Assembly (NCBI GenBank): GCA_022410635.1
Contig: JAJVDF010000221.1
Span: 1,322,096 to 1,386,095, forward strand
Source: Tretioscincus oriximinensis
Lineage: Eukaryota; Chordata; Lepidosauria; Squamata; Gymnophthalmidae
Direction of reading: 5' to 3'
Length of the DNA stretch: 64,000 bases
This document shows positions 1 through 12,860 of this stretch, piece after piece. A program made the position numbers and the translations under genes. The notes beneath the pieces were generated by a model. The model was not told where the DNA came from and did not search any database. It was given only the letters and a program-made list of their open reading frames with translations. Each line of letters begins with the position of its first letter. The stretch's first letter is position 1.

Positions 1-1034
1 CTTTATTCACTTCTGTGCAGACAAAAGACACTTTACATAACATCAGCCATAAGATTGTCTTCAGAGAACAATTGAGAACATTGCTCAAAAAGACATATCA
101 TATAAATGCCAACAAATGAAGCCCCACAATACTGATAAATATACATATATAGCACAAATAGTTACGTAAAATTTTAAGTAATCTAGAAGTATGTCTGGAA
201 CACAATTCACTCAGTACTGCATGTGAAAGTCCTTGGTTTGGTGTCTGATGTCCACTGTATTGACTTCAGGCCCAAACTAAGGAACTGAGCACTTTGCTGG
301 CAGACCACTAAAAAGCTTCCATGTGGTGAGAAGGAAATATGGGATCTCCTTGGCATCCCACAATTGCATGCTGCCATCTTTGCCAGGCAGCATGGTGAAA
401 TAGTGAAGCAAACCTTAGCTGTGTGCATCTGATGCTTACCTTATCTGATGCTAGTGCAGTGTTTTGGGGTTAGGAAGGGGATTTGCCCCATATTTGCATA
501 GGAGACATTTTCCTCCTGGAAAAATCTATGAGCAAGGACCAGACTACATGAGCAATCTAGCTGTGTAGAAAAATCCAGGTTGGATGGTCTTTTTCTTGTA
601 ACTTTGTTATTTTGGGATTTCTGCCCTATGTCTCAGGGCTATGATGGGTTTGCCATGGATACAAATGGCAATCCCAGTATAAAGCTGGAATAACCTGGCT
701 TTTAATTTCATAATCTGGAGCTGTTTTGAGGTAGTCTCAGATTGTGCTGAGAATTCCCAGACATATGCTGTTTATAGCCTGATATGGTATCTTTACATAA
801 GACTGAATCCATGTCAGAGATGGAAAACAAGACCAACAGGTGTGATCCTATTTCTTAAATGCCCATCACACTAACTGAACATAGTATTCCTATATATAAG
901 GTTATTACATATGTATGTCAGTATTTTTGCAGAACATTTTGAGATCTTCATCCACACTTTTAGAGGGGGGAATGTTTGGGCACTGTTCTTTGGGGAGGAG
1001 TACAACGCTTTAAAAAAAGCCCACCAAAGGGGAT
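1..1034. other. Intron DNA, nothing recognised
   Basis: AT-rich, no repeat family, exon or long coherent reading frame recognised. Confidence 0.5.
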
Positions 1035-1110
1035 AGTAGCACTTAGAGACTAACAGGAGAAAAGTAGGTGGTATAAGCTTTCGTAAACACATCTACTTCT
1101 TCAGATGCTA
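1035..1110 (+). repeat. Repeat family A copy (GAGACTAACA motif)
   Basis: Contains the family signature GAGACTAACAGGAGAAA followed by a GGTGG block, AGCTTTCGTA and CTTCTTCAGATGC. The same ordered blocks recur at 4640, 24261, 32604, 34515, 36141, 53086 and 57669, so it is an interspersed repeat. I recognise the type as widespread in reptile genomes but cannot name it with confidence. Confidence 0.7.
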
Positions 1111-1730
1111 AAAAAAAGCTTCAGTCATAATTTTGTCCTGCTTGTTTTTGATACTCCTGTCCTGATTTTGAGTTCTGTGATCTCATTAACTGTCTATATG
1201 AAAAATCCACTGAGACATTGTAATATAGATTACTAGCCTGATTCTGAACACATTTTGCAATGAGGAAAAAAGAAACCAGTAACAGAGTGTTGATTGTCTA
1301 ATGTTGTTCCAGAACAATCTGAAGAGCTATCTCTTGAAAATGCTTTACTTGAATGCAGCAGGGGATTGAATTCAGCAGACTAAACGTTCTCTTCCAACAT
1401 CTTCATTCTATTATAGTTTGACACAACAGCTCTAGATAGAATCTAACAAATATGAGAGAGTGTAAAGGAAATGGAATGGACAATGCGTATCTCATTCAAA
1501 AACTCACAATGTAGGCTCATAGTTCAAAAAGAGATACAGTTTAGAGGTTTGTTGTTTTCTCTGCTATAATTTTTTTTTCACAAATCAAACCTAACTTCTA
1601 CTGGTGAAAAGAAATGCTACTTTGAATTATTCTTTAATAATAACCACCCTTATTGTTGCCGATGCAATTATCCATGGATCTAGGAAAAAAGATGCAAAGT
1701 GAGATACAGTATTCTCACAATTCTCATCCA

Positions 1731-2300
1731 TTTTTTTTGAAATTTTTTTTATTGTGGATTTCGTGCACAATCATTACAAAACAAACAAATATACATATAA
1801 ACTCAAATACAGTCAAACTCAAAATACAAACAAGATACAATCACAATCATACCCCACCCACCCCACAAGAAAGGAAGAAAGGCCTCTGGCTTGACAAACA
1901 GATAACACTAGCATACGTTCAAGCTAGAGATCATTTCTATAGTGTGTGCCAGAATAGGATATCTATCACTGTTAATACCAATGTCAATAAGTTGATGCCA
2001 ATTATGTTTGCATGTGTTATTTAAGCGTATTCCAAGTATTTTCAATCTCTTTTGTCTGAGAACATCGAAAATTAAGAATTCCATTAAACAGTCAAGCCAA
2101 AGTTGTATTGTCCATTTTGATTTCCGTTTCCATCCCCTGGGCAATGATATCAAAGTAGCTCACATACATCAATGTAAAATGTACATCGTGCAATGTTGAA
2201 GATTTAGACTGTTTAAGTCATTCATAATTAATATATATTTAATTCTTGGGAGATCAACATTTAATATGAAACGTATCCCAAAATTCCATTACAAATGGAC
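1731..2300 (-). repeat. L1-like LINE 3' end fragment
   Basis: On the minus strand an open stretch with WHQLID-type residues, reminiscent of an L1 ORF2 C-terminus, is followed by a G-rich then T/G-rich 3'UTR and ends with AATAAA and A-runs at about 1731-1755. The layout is that of a truncated LINE with a poly-A tail. The clade assignment is uncertain. Confidence 0.4.
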
Positions 2301-2850
2301 AAGAGAACCACATATGTATATATAAGCCAGGCACATTGCAGCCATGGTTCCCCCAATGTGTGCTAGTTGACTTGGAGTTTTATACCATCTCATTTTAATT
2401 TTCATATTTAACTCCTTAACTTTGGAGTGCTTTATGATATTTATGGAGTGTGTCCAACTAAACCGTAATTCTCCTCCAATGTGAGTCCCTAATATTAATA
2501 TGAGGTGTGGGAGGGGCTGTACTGACCCTAAAGTGTGATTTCCTGATTTGTTCTGTTGAGTCAGGTTGCACCAGCCTACTGAATCAATGAAGCTGATGGT
2601 GTTAATACAGCTCATCAAACTGTGGTGGTTAAAAAAATAAGCTGAACAGCATAAACATCTGTCCCTCCAAGTATATTCAAAGGGGGCTGTGTGAATAATC
2701 TTCCACTTGCAGGATTACACCTATTGAGACTCCCTCATCCATTTGTCCTGGATAGTGGATGGTCAGAATAAGGCCCAGCAGCACCAGTGGGACCTCCTGA
2801 TGAACATGAAAATTACAATGAACAAGAAGGATGATGACTCAGACAATCAT
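2301..2850. other. Intron DNA, nothing recognised
   Basis: No repeat family or gene recognised with confidence; the right part may be a badly decayed extension of the LINE fragment that follows. Confidence 0.4.
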
Positions 2851-3065
2851 TGATGTATGGAATTTACTTCCAAAAAGAGTGGTAACAAGAAAACAATCTG
2901 GACAACTTTAAGAAAGGATTAGGCAAATTCATGGAGTGAATCAATTCACGAGTACATCAATGACTACTAGAATGTGTGCATATGTGTTGCCTACAAGTTA
3001 GAGAGACAGAATTCATCTAAATGCTATTTGCAGGGAAGGAGAGGAGATGAAGGTTTTGACTTGTT
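2851..3065 (+). repeat. CR1-group LINE 3' fragment, decayed
   Basis: Matches block by block the reverse complement of the repeat at 22857-23330: GGAATTTACTTCC, then the GGTAACAAG region, TTTAAGAAAGGATTAGGCAA and ATTCATGGA. This is the LINE region encoding the C-terminal WN.LP part of the ORF and its 3'UTR. Many substitutions imply old age. Confidence 0.5.
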
Positions 3066-4639
3066 CTGCTCCTTAAGAATATTCAGAAGCAACTGATGCT
3101 CCCTCCTCCTTCCTATGTATATTAATTTCAAAATGTGAAATAGAAAGAATAGACCAGAAACACATAAAAAAGTAGGGCGACAAAAACCAGGGGGAAATTG
3201 GATAATGCAAACAAACTACTTTTGAACAGATCTCAGTTGTACTTAATATGCATTTTTAGAACTTTTTAAAAAACATAATCTTTATCATCTACCAAGCACA
3301 CAGAAAAGATAATAAATAATCTCTAAACATCAATTGAAAACATTTCTTCTCCATTAACCTATAAACTAATGCACAAATTTCTATATTTTGTACAAAAGTA
3401 CTATGGAAGAACTAGTCTGTGGTCCCTTTATCAGCCAATTCAGGACAGTCAGTGATTAGAAATTACAGGAATTGCAGACCTAGAATTTCTGAAAGGGCAT
3501 ATTGTAGAAAAGATTAGCAGTATCTTTCTTTATTGAAATTTACCCCTATTCCCTTCCAGTCAGTGTAGTTTTCCCAGACTCATCAGGCTGTACTTATGAT
3601 TCTGTCCTGCTCTATATCATTTTTCAAGTCACATTGACAGTTTCAGGAATTATATATTATCTTATTTACTCAATAATCACAAGAAACATTTTAAAACCCT
3701 ATGCTCTTGCAATCTCAGAGGGATGATGTATCAGACTTCTTTCATGTATCAGAGATATCTGACAAGCTAAGCATATTCGTTCCCCTATACTTATACAATT
3801 TTTTGAAAAATTACTCTGCAATTTAACATAATGACTCTTGAGAAGCCAATTGGCAAGGCTACGGTCACAACCAGAATTGTGGGAATATTCCAGCTATCCT
3901 TTCCCTTGGGTGATCTCCCTTCTCAGAAGTTCAGACCACCCTGGAGTCCCATGTACAGGCCAGAGAGCCATTTTGTATCCAAATACCCCACTGCTAAAAT
4001 AGGCTGTGCACTGAATAACATCCTCATTCTGCAATTTTAGTTATATGAATTATTTTCCCATCATGAATCTTAGATATCACATATGGATTCTGATAGTCTT
4101 TGCCAAAAGTAAAAGCACTATATCACAACTTTAATAAGTCAGGATAAATTTAATGACCATTCATACATCACAATGATTTTTTATAGTCCGAAACTGTCAA
4201 ATGATAAAAGGTTAATTCAGTAATAGTGCATGTTGATATGCATTTTATACACTGGAAAAATTATATCCACTATGTTTTGCCAGATACTTGTAAGAATTAA
4301 TGCACATAGCTGCATATCAGCTCCGTTTGAGAACTGCCCACATAAGACAGTGAGTTCAAGTTAAAATTTATATTTATGCCATAGTTTGACACAGCAGATG
4401 GATAGGCTTCAGCAACTTGTGGCAAGTATCCATTTTAAGAAATTTCATGCTGCCCCAGAAGACCTATTAAGAGACTTGACAAGAGCGGTATGTGAACTCT
4501 ACCACACTTTAGTGTAGACATACATTATTCCATTTTTGAGTACAATGGAGGGTGATAACACATTTACGTCCAGTTCTTATACTACAGTGGTGCCATGTGG
4601 ACATAGTAGTTTATTCTAGAGAACAAGCCATTTTAGTTC
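3066..4639. other. Intron DNA, nothing recognised
   Basis: AT-rich; no gene, RNA gene or recognisable repeat. Confidence 0.45.
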
Positions 4640-4715
4640 AGGGGGGCTTCTAGCATTAGAGACTAACAAGAGAAAAGTAAGCAGCCTGAGCTTTTGAAAA
4701 ATTCATGTGGACATA
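4640..4715 (+). repeat. Repeat family A copy
   Basis: GAGACTAACAAGAGAAAAGT followed by GCAGCCTGAGCTTTTG matches the family A core seen at 1035 and 53086. Confidence 0.65.
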
Positions 4716-4949
4716 GCCAGTAATAACTGCTATGATTAGCTCTGTGCCATGATTCTTTGTCTGCCATGTAACAATCAAGACCAGAAGTTTAAGAGCTTCA
4801 GCTGTTGTTTTTCTCCTGTTGAATTTAACAAGAAAAACACAGTGATGGTGAGTGATATCCCTATTTGCAGCCTTGAAAGCTTGGGAAAGTTTAAAGGAAA
4901 AGTTTCATTTGAATTTGTCTTGTTCTCACCAGGAAACAAAATGGGAGTC

Positions 4950-5175
4950 AAAACTGTGTCATTCAGCACTAGCCACACTTGTTTTCCATTTACTCCAAAT
5001 GGAAAAAGGGGTGGCCATGCACCAATCGCACGGCAACACAGAGTTCGAGGGGAATTGCTTCAAAAAACACATTTTGTGCTTACTCTGCACTGGCTACTTT
5101 TTCCCAGAGTGAGCGCCCATCTGCTACAGTCTGAAGCAGATAGCTAGACAGGTGGAAACCTGTCCCTGGCTAATT
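4950..5175 (+). repeat. Repeat family B copy 1
   Basis: Shares the block TTTACTCCAAATGGAAA, then a GTGGCCATG block and flanking order, with 12655-12860. It is probably a low-copy MITE or nonautonomous element; ends cannot be fixed. Confidence 0.4.
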
Positions 5176-8100
5176 AATGGCATTCGCCCCTGGCCAGTGG
5201 AAGGAGTTGAGAGAGGAGCCTTTGTACATACCCATTCTTACTCAGATCTGATCTATGTGAAAATGTATCACTACTTAGATATATGGATGTAGTGATATAT
5301 CAGTATTTTGGATCAGAAACTCTTCATACAGATCTGGGTTCTCATTCAGGTGATTAGATTACTAGATATGTTAATAAAAATTATTAGAAACTAGCAAGAA
5401 AAAGTTAGAAAGTTCATCCTTTAGCCTTTTACTGTAGGTAATACAGCACTCTGAACTAGCAATTTTCTAACATAGACTATCAGTAGATTTCAATAAAACT
5501 CTGTTGATAAACAGTGGTGATTCAAATAATATTTTCATGGATGTGTAGAATGCAACATTTTCGTAAGCAGAGCTTCATACTACCCTTTATAAACAGTACT
5601 ATGTGAGATGACACTGCTGATAATGTTGGGTGTAGTGGCCTCTACTCCTTTTTTCAAATTAATTTCTGAGACAGATAATAAAATAATAATTCTGAGTAAC
5701 AGTGCAATGTTAGTTGAGCTTAAATAAAATAGAACTGCATGGCTCTTTTTAATACTGGCAAGAGTTCCATACTGAGATCTTCAGATTTTTATTTTTTGGC
5801 TGAAGTGACCTTTTAAAGCTAAAAACATGAAAGAACTTATTTTGGAAACATCTGCTAAATACAGGAGAGGATTTAAAATATTTAAGTCTATAATAGCTAA
5901 AAGCAGTAAGTGATTTTTAACTTAAATCACAGATCTGGCTCTAGACAAGATTCATGTGTGCCAAGTGAAGGAAATACCATGGCAAAGAATTAGAAAAATC
6001 TTTATTAATATGAGCAAGCATATCTTGCACATATTATTGCAATAAAGACAGATGCACATTACGGCTATGTCGTCTGCAGAGCAGACAGGGAAGAGTAAGT
6101 GCCATTAGGAATCATTTCCTGCTGTTTCAAATCCAGAGAAGTATTTTGTTTTAGTTTTAATTTCAATAAGTGAAAGTGGCAATCATAATTCCATTACGCA
6201 GCTATTCATTGCTGTATCTCTGAGCTTCCTTGTGGGCCTCTTCCTGTGACCTCAAAAAAGTATGCATGCTTCATGATAAAGCACTTTCTTGATAGCAATA
6301 AAGTCAGTTCTGACTTGTTTCTGCTATGCCATTAAGTCAGTTATTGTATTTTAAGAATCCAATGATTGGTATGTCCCAAAATCATTATAAGAACTACAGA
6401 ACCAGACAAACGAAACAGTTCTGTTTGCTTGTTGAAATCAAAAGCCTGCAAAATCCTTAAATGGATGCTCGTCTATAAACAATGCAGTGTTCTCCCAATT
6501 TTGTTTTTTTTTTAATTTAAAGGTAGAAAGTTGCCAAACAATTATTCATACATATCTTATGCTATAAAGTGCAAATGAGACTGAGGTCATTTTGCATACG
6601 GTCCTGACCCGTGTGTGCAGTCACAGGCCAGCAAAAGTGGGGTCACGCAAAGACTGGACTAAACCAAATAGATAAGTAGCACTCTGTCTCTAGCCTGTAT
6701 CTAGATCTCCAGATTCCACATTTCCTTTCACCTATATTTCTGAATCCCTGCAGACCCTAAACTTTAACCCCATACAATAAAATCCATGCCTGTGATTCCC
6801 TATTTGTTTTTAATCCTTTCTTTTTGAATCTGCCTTACCAGCCTGATGTTCCCGACTAGAGAACCTGATCTGATCAACTCCAGAATAGACAATAATTTCC
6901 TTATTTCCCTTCCTGTTTTCACTTCACTTTTAATCGCTATTAATATGAACTTTAGCATTTTTTCTTACTTTTTCTTTTGCAGATGATTTCTTCATTTCTA
7001 AATACTCTGTTTTGTTTTTTAAACAGTCCTTATCGGAAGAATCTCCAGCTGCTTCCAAAGGCTGTCAAATGGTGTTAACACTGTTGCCTTCATAAAGAAT
7101 TATTTCTGTCTTTGGCAGAATTAGAAAGGAACAGTGATGGGCCAAGCAGAACAAAATACCACATATTCTTCCCAAAGTACTGTTTTTCTCTTTACTTGTT
7201 TCATGTGAGAAAATGACAAGAGAAAATGATGCTGCTTAGCTCCTAATGGACCCATACAAACAGGAACAAAATAATTTGTAGGCATCTGATGAAGACAAAA
7301 TAATTTCTAAGAATGCGGTGTCATGGTGCATGGTGCTTGGCATGTCACCACAATTGTTTGTCATCATGTAAGTGAAATGAAGGTTCAGAATACATCCTCA
7401 TTTCAGTTGTGCTGGTGAAAAAGTTGTGCAGTTTGCTTTTAAAATCCGTAAGAGTTGCATCTGCTATGACACTAGAGTCTTGTTAAATAATTCACTTTAA
7501 AGCCAACAGTTGGCAATTATAGAAAGAAATGACTGAAAATTCAACCAGTCAGTGCTTTAGAAAAAGCATCCAATTCACAGATATCTTCAAACAACACATA
7601 CACACACAAACAAACAACAAAACCACACCCCTACTGTTCTTTATCTGAAGAACCTTCAGTTGCTTTGCAAGACTGCGTCACAAAATTATTTATAAACAAA
7701 TGACTGAAAATATCTTGCAGGACATACCTTATTTTGCTACACTCCCTGCATTCACACCTATTTTAAGTCAGGCAACACCTCCCTTGACAACTAGTGTTAA
7801 CCACTGACAGCCCATTCGGCTCAATTCAGCCTAGAGAAATCCTAAACGACTGCCCTTCTAAGACTTTGAAATGGGTTCAGATGTAGTTTGCCCAAACACC
7901 TGTTTCTTTCAAACTCAAATTCACTCAGAGCGCACCTCTTAAAATTTGTCCAATTAAACCAATACTATCAAGTGTATAACATGTCTAGAATATTGTAGGC
8001 TGAAGTTACAATGACCTTCTGACCAAAGGTACACTGAATCATTCTTAAGATTAGTAGGGTCATAACGAATCAATATTTTCTGTGAATCCATGCTGGCACA

Positions 8101-8914
8101 ATAGGCTCAGAGTGGGCCAAGCCTAGTGTCTTAATGTCCCATCTGACCATAATGAAATCATATATAACTTCACATAACTATTTGGTAAGTTGAATGACAT
8201 AAAAACTGAGGCATTGCAGAAACAAATGTGCCATATAAAATGATGAAGAGCATATCCTATGTATTCATGCCTATTGCTTCAATGGCACAGCACACTCAAG
8301 GAACTTTCGACAAACCATAATAGGAAAAGAAGAAAATGATTACAGACCAAGGCTATTAACGGCTTGCCAATTAGAAAGCTTAATGCCACTCACTATAATG
8401 TGCTCATTCCTAGGTAAGCCAGAGTTCATTAAAATACTTTAAAAATTACAATATAACCTGTAGTCATCTTTAATGCAATCTATATACTGTATTTATTCCT
8501 TCCAACCTTTAAAATCTGATCTCTACATAACCTATTTTCTTTGCACTAGTTCATTTTTTTACTCAACCACTGTATGTATGCCTAGCATACATGATGCAAT
8601 CTGGGCACTGGAAGGGTAGGAAAAGAACTTATAGGTTCTGAAGAGAAAATTCTCTGAAATCTATGGCTGCTTCCCCACTACAAATTTTAAATCCCTTTTT
8701 TTAAAAAGAGGCAACATATTCACAAATATGTCCCCGTTTACCTTCAATCTTTCTTGCAGTTCCCTCTCTGTCCTCGACACATCCTCGCACAAGTACAAGT
8801 ACTATAAAGTTACAAATGGGAAGGACGTTATCAAAAGCCAAAAGTTACAAGAACACACATGGCGTCTCCCTCCAACAAGAATCAACTTCCATCCCAGAGG
8901 TAGTTACAAAAGAT
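5176..8914. other. Intron DNA, nothing recognised
   Basis: A long AT-rich stretch of 3.7 kb that is comparatively free of recognisable repeats. No exon-like open frame with splice signals was found. Possible conserved noncoding sequence cannot be judged without alignment. Confidence 0.4.
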
Positions 8915-9184
8915 CCACCTTATACCATTGGCTTCCATGAACTTGTCTAATCCTGTCTTAAAGCTATCCAGGCTATTAGCTACCACCACCTCTTCTGGAA
9001 GTAAATTCCACAGACTGATGACCCTCTGGGTGAAAAAAATACTTTGTTCTCACTCTTCTTTCCATTAGTTTCAAGGAAGGCCCCCTGGTCCTAGTGTTGT
9101 ATAATAGAGAAAATAATTTTCCTGTAGTTGTTTTATCCACCCTATGCATGATTGTATACACTTTGATCAGATCATCTTTGAATG
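8915..9184 (-). repeat. CR1-group LINE ORF2 C-terminal fragment
   Basis: Minus-strand translation gives DLIKVYTIMHRVDKTT, LFSLLYNTRTRGPSLKLM and RRVRTKYFF, the conserved C-terminal block of CR1-type LINE ORF2. The same block is at 23026-23307 with KLFSLLHNTRTRGHSLKLMG. It is truncated at 9184, where it joins a different ORF fragment. Confidence 0.75.
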
Positions 9185-9437
9185 GAATGTTTGCAAATGT
9201 GCCCCATTTAGGGATGGTATCCCATTGGTCGAATCTGGCTTTGGTAAGGACTTGCCTTATCGACCAGGGAACTGTCATCGCTAAATAGTCTTCAGGGCTT
9301 ACACTCAGTTTACGAAGGACCGGATAATGGGTGGCTTTCGTATTGGATATTCTATTCAGAGCTTCCTGTGTGGCCACATCTAGAGTTCTTTGTTTGGCAA
9401 TATCAAATCTGCCTTGGGCCACTAACAATTCTCATGA
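9185..9437 (-). repeat. Fragment of a second LINE-type ORF
   Basis: An uninterrupted minus-strand reading (ISNTKATHYPVLRKL, DYLAMTVPWSIRQVLTKARF) continues in frame into the CR1-group fragment but does not belong to that conserved block. The DYL..VP...R..L..ARF pattern resembles the region after the reverse transcriptase in other LINE ORF2 proteins. Family is not certain. Confidence 0.45.
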
Positions 9438-9765
9438 CATCACAAGCCTCACAAATCATTGCTGCACTTGCCTGACTACAATCCCCAGCATCCTCTGGAA
9501 GCCTGCGTAAAATTCTTAGGCATCCTCTGCTAGCCCAAAGCCAATCAGCTTTTTACAATTTGCATATTCAAGCTCCGGAGGGAGATTTCTTTTGGACTTT
9601 ATAAAATGAAGGCTGCAAAATCGGATAATATCCGGTGGCTATTTACTCCGCAGTAATGAACTTTAGAGCATGTGGAATGCTGGATATGCATGGTTCCGTG
9701 GGACAGACAGAAAGTAAAAAAGCCTCCAAAGCGCAGGAAATAGAACATGGGGATCGGTACTAAAA
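9438..9765 (+). mobile_element. MITE family C, copy 1 (5'-shortened)
   Basis: Ends with GAACATGGGGATCGG, contains ACTACAATCCCCAGCAT and CCAATCAGCTTTTTACAATT, and matches 60690-61085 in the same orientation and 10508-10920 in the opposite one. No transposase is present, so it would be nonautonomous. Confidence 0.6.
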
Positions 9766-10329
9766 GAGGATCAGCACAATGATAAATTATGCAGAGATAT
9801 CACCTTCCTTTCTGCCCAGGTATCTCAATCCAAGCAATATATCCTACCTAAAAGCAGCGCTCTTAGTTTAAAAATGGTAGGCTTTTAATGTCATGAGTTT
9901 AAAATTGGCCATTGTCTCAGGTCCTTGCCCAAATGGTTGTATGCGCCATCAACCTTAGCTCTCCCCTGTCATCTCCTCTCCTTTTTGTGTCCTTTCTCCT
10001 ACTTGCTTCCTTCCCACTCCCCTTCCTTCTGCACTTCCCCATACTACTCCTGGTGCCCCTAAATAATTAGATTTTTGCAGCCTTTTTCCCCATGAAAATG
10101 TAAAAGATAGCAATCAAAGGATATAAAAGTGCAAGCCAGCATGAGACAAGGCTTGCACCAATGTTGTTTTAGTAGACTTCTCACTTTGCAGAAAGAAAGC
10201 AGAGACATCTGTGTACAATAAAGGAAAACAGAGTTTGGATTAGAACTCTGTTAGGATTAGTTCACAGGGCCCACACCTGATGTCCCATCCTGGATTCTCA
10301 CCCCTTTAATGACTGAATTTGCTGGTGCA
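9766..10329. other. Intron DNA, nothing recognised
   Basis: Includes a pyrimidine-rich stretch at 9960-10045; otherwise featureless. Confidence 0.45.
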
Positions 10330-10500
10330 ACATGGAAGGCCCCAACTGGAGAGCTTAAGGTATGGGCAGATCAATATGGGAGAAGATATTCCTTTAGATA
10401 CTTGAGGCCTAAACCATTCATTTTAATTGAGAGCTTTAATGAATTAGTGCTAGTATAATTCTTTAAAGACTGGCGTGGTGCTCTTCTCAGCTGCTGCATT
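10330..10500 (-). repeat. L2-like LINE fragment
   Basis: Plus-strand order AGATCAATATGGGAGAAGAT, TTCCTTTAGATAC and TTGAGGCCTAAACCATT parallels 26500-26700 and 31900-32010, which on the minus strand encode the YLKE.LLPY region of an L2-like ORF. Confidence 0.55.
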
Positions 10501-10507
10501 CTAGGGC

Positions 10508-10920
10508 CTGATCCCCACGCCTGATATACAGTGCTTGGGAGGTGCTTTTACCTTCTGTCTGCCCCACGGAAACACTTATGTACAGCGTTCCATGTGCTCC
10601 AAACCTTTTTATTGCGGCATAAATAGCAACCATTAATCAGCCTCCATTTTGTAAAATCCGAAAGAAAAGCTGCCTCAGAACTTCAGCATGCAAATTGTAA
10701 AATGCTGATTGGCTTTTGTCTCACAGGGAATACTGGGGGTTGTAGTCTGATAAGCGCAGGGGCTTGTCATGTGATGTGAATGCTGTGCTTATCAGACTAC
10801 AATCCCCAGCATTCTCTGTGAGCAAAGAGTCTCAGCAGATTGAAAGCCTTAAGGTAACATGGGAGTGAGTGGCCAAAGCGTGTTTTTTTAAAAGCGAGGC
10901 AAACCGTAACATGGAGATTT
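10508..10920 (-). mobile_element. MITE family C, copy 2 (inverted)
   Basis: Begins with TGATCCCCACGCCTG and ends near AACATGGAGATT, imperfect terminal inverted repeats. The right half holds an inverted repeat of about 36 bp (10719-10755 with 10785-10820) around GGTTGTAGTCTGATAAGC. It is inverted relative to copy 1, 740 bp away. Confidence 0.6.
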
Positions 10921-12654
10921 TCCCTATGTAAGCTGCAGGTTTTGAACCATCATCAAGGGCAGCCCTATGAATTGCAATAGCCCAATTTGGAAGTTACCAA
11001 AAGCCTGAATAACTGTGGTCAGGCTGTCTGTGTCCTGAAGTTAAGCAAGTGGCACTGCAAGTAACCCAGCTGAGAGTCGAAGAGCATCCGCAGATTATAT
11101 ACCTGTTCCCTTCATGACAGTACAAAGCTATTGAAAACATTTTAACCATGCCCATGTTTGCATAAACTCAGTAATGAATTTTAGGGATCTACTACAACAT
11201 ATTATTTAGATATCTAAAACTCATTATTGAACTGATGCAAACTGGGCCTAAAACATATATCCTGAACTTTCTTACCAGAGTATTAACATATCTAACACTT
11301 CTAATATTATCAAATATATTAATATCTAATATTAATTTAAATGTTATTGGAATATATTAATAACTTCAGAAATCTGAAACGTGTGCCCTGTTTGCAAAGG
11401 CCCCAGTAATGTATTTTAGGGATCTTCACAATGGAAAAGTTCATATGCCAGTTTATTTCTTTTCCCTATCAGTAATATTCTAGGCCAGAAAATATTGGAA
11501 ATAGGATGGAAACAAGAAGCCCAGGGGAGGTGACTTTGATTTTCTTTTTTGTCGTATGTGAACACAGCCTCAGATCTGCCTGTGTAGAAAGCTATACTTA
11601 TGAGGGGGGGAAATGGAATTTGTCTTTAAGAAAGCTAAACATAAAAACAAATGTAAATCTGTCCAAGGGCTATGGATTTACAGAAAAATATAATGCTTAC
11701 ATAACACTTAAGTGAACAGTGGAGCTCTCATACTGAATATGGGAAAAGAAGAAGCAATTATCTTCCACTAGGATCTACTTACATCAAATCTCCTTAGTAC
11801 ATAATGTTAAACCATGAAGATAAAATAACTGTTGAAAAGAGCAGAAAAACACAGAGCATGTAGTTAGCAAGCCGAGTCAGAATTAACAAACTGAAATAGT
11901 TTGCTAGAGTAGTGCAACTTGCTTAGAAACTTTCTGCACGTATCCCACTAGATCCAGAAAAATCAATCTGTAGTTAAAGACGGTCTGCAAGAAACAGGCT
12001 GTTTCAGTCCAACCTTAGCCCCAAACTCATACAAGTTACAGTGTCGCCCTTGTAAACTTTGATGTATAGGAACAAAAAATCCTGACCTCGAAACCCCAAG
12101 AGGATCCATATTTGTGATGCTGTAAGACATATCAATGATCCCACGTGTCAAACTAGAATATGGAGGCATGCAACTTCTGCATCCAGTTGCAGTTAAGTTC
12201 CAAAGTGATGGCCCAGATCAGGGTTACTAAATAAAAGTTTGCACCTTTAATGAGTGAAAAAATGACTTTCTCCCCAAGTGTTGCAAGCATTAGAAGCTAC
12301 ACCTGCTTAAAATTAAAATACTAACCATTAAAATACATAATAGGACACAAACGTGAAATGGCACTTCAGGCCTATATAAATACACGACCACCATTTTATT
12401 ATCATTTTTTAAAGTGCATTGCCTTTTTGCCTCTGGTTCAATCGAAGAACAGCATGCAGTTATGAAGTTAGAAAAAAGGAAAAACAATTGGGAACAGAAA
12501 TATCCATTCCTCTGAAGCAGTCCGTGTAAATGGAAGCCAATGAGAAACATCTTATCCCTTCACACATCCGTCAAACTTAGAGAATTGTAGGACAGCATAG
12601 ATGTTTCCCAGGGATGGACAAGGCATCATTCTCACTAGGGAGAAAAAAGGGAGT
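10921..12654. other. Intron DNA with a possible short duplication
   Basis: Mostly unrecognised. The segment CAGTAATGAATTTTAGGGAT near 11170 recurs with one change near 11403, each preceded by a similar TGTTTGCA block, suggesting an old tandem duplication of about 236 bp. Confidence 0.4.
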
Positions 12655-12860
12655 TAAAATAGGGTCACTCAGTGCTGGTCTGATTCCTTGTCTGTTTACT
12701 CCAAATGGAAACAGGTGTGGCCATGTGCTGATCTGGCAATAATGTGAGTTGTGAGAGGATTTAAAAAAAAACTATAGTAAATGCTGAGAAAAGCAATTAG
12801 CATTTACTCAACGTTGACTTCATTTCCAACACAGTGGATCCTTGTCCATCAGGTTAAACC
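12655..12860 (+). repeat. Repeat family B copy 2
   Basis: TTTACTCCAAATGGAAACAG and GTGGCCATGTG match the copy at 4950-5175; downstream similarity decays. Confidence 0.4.
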
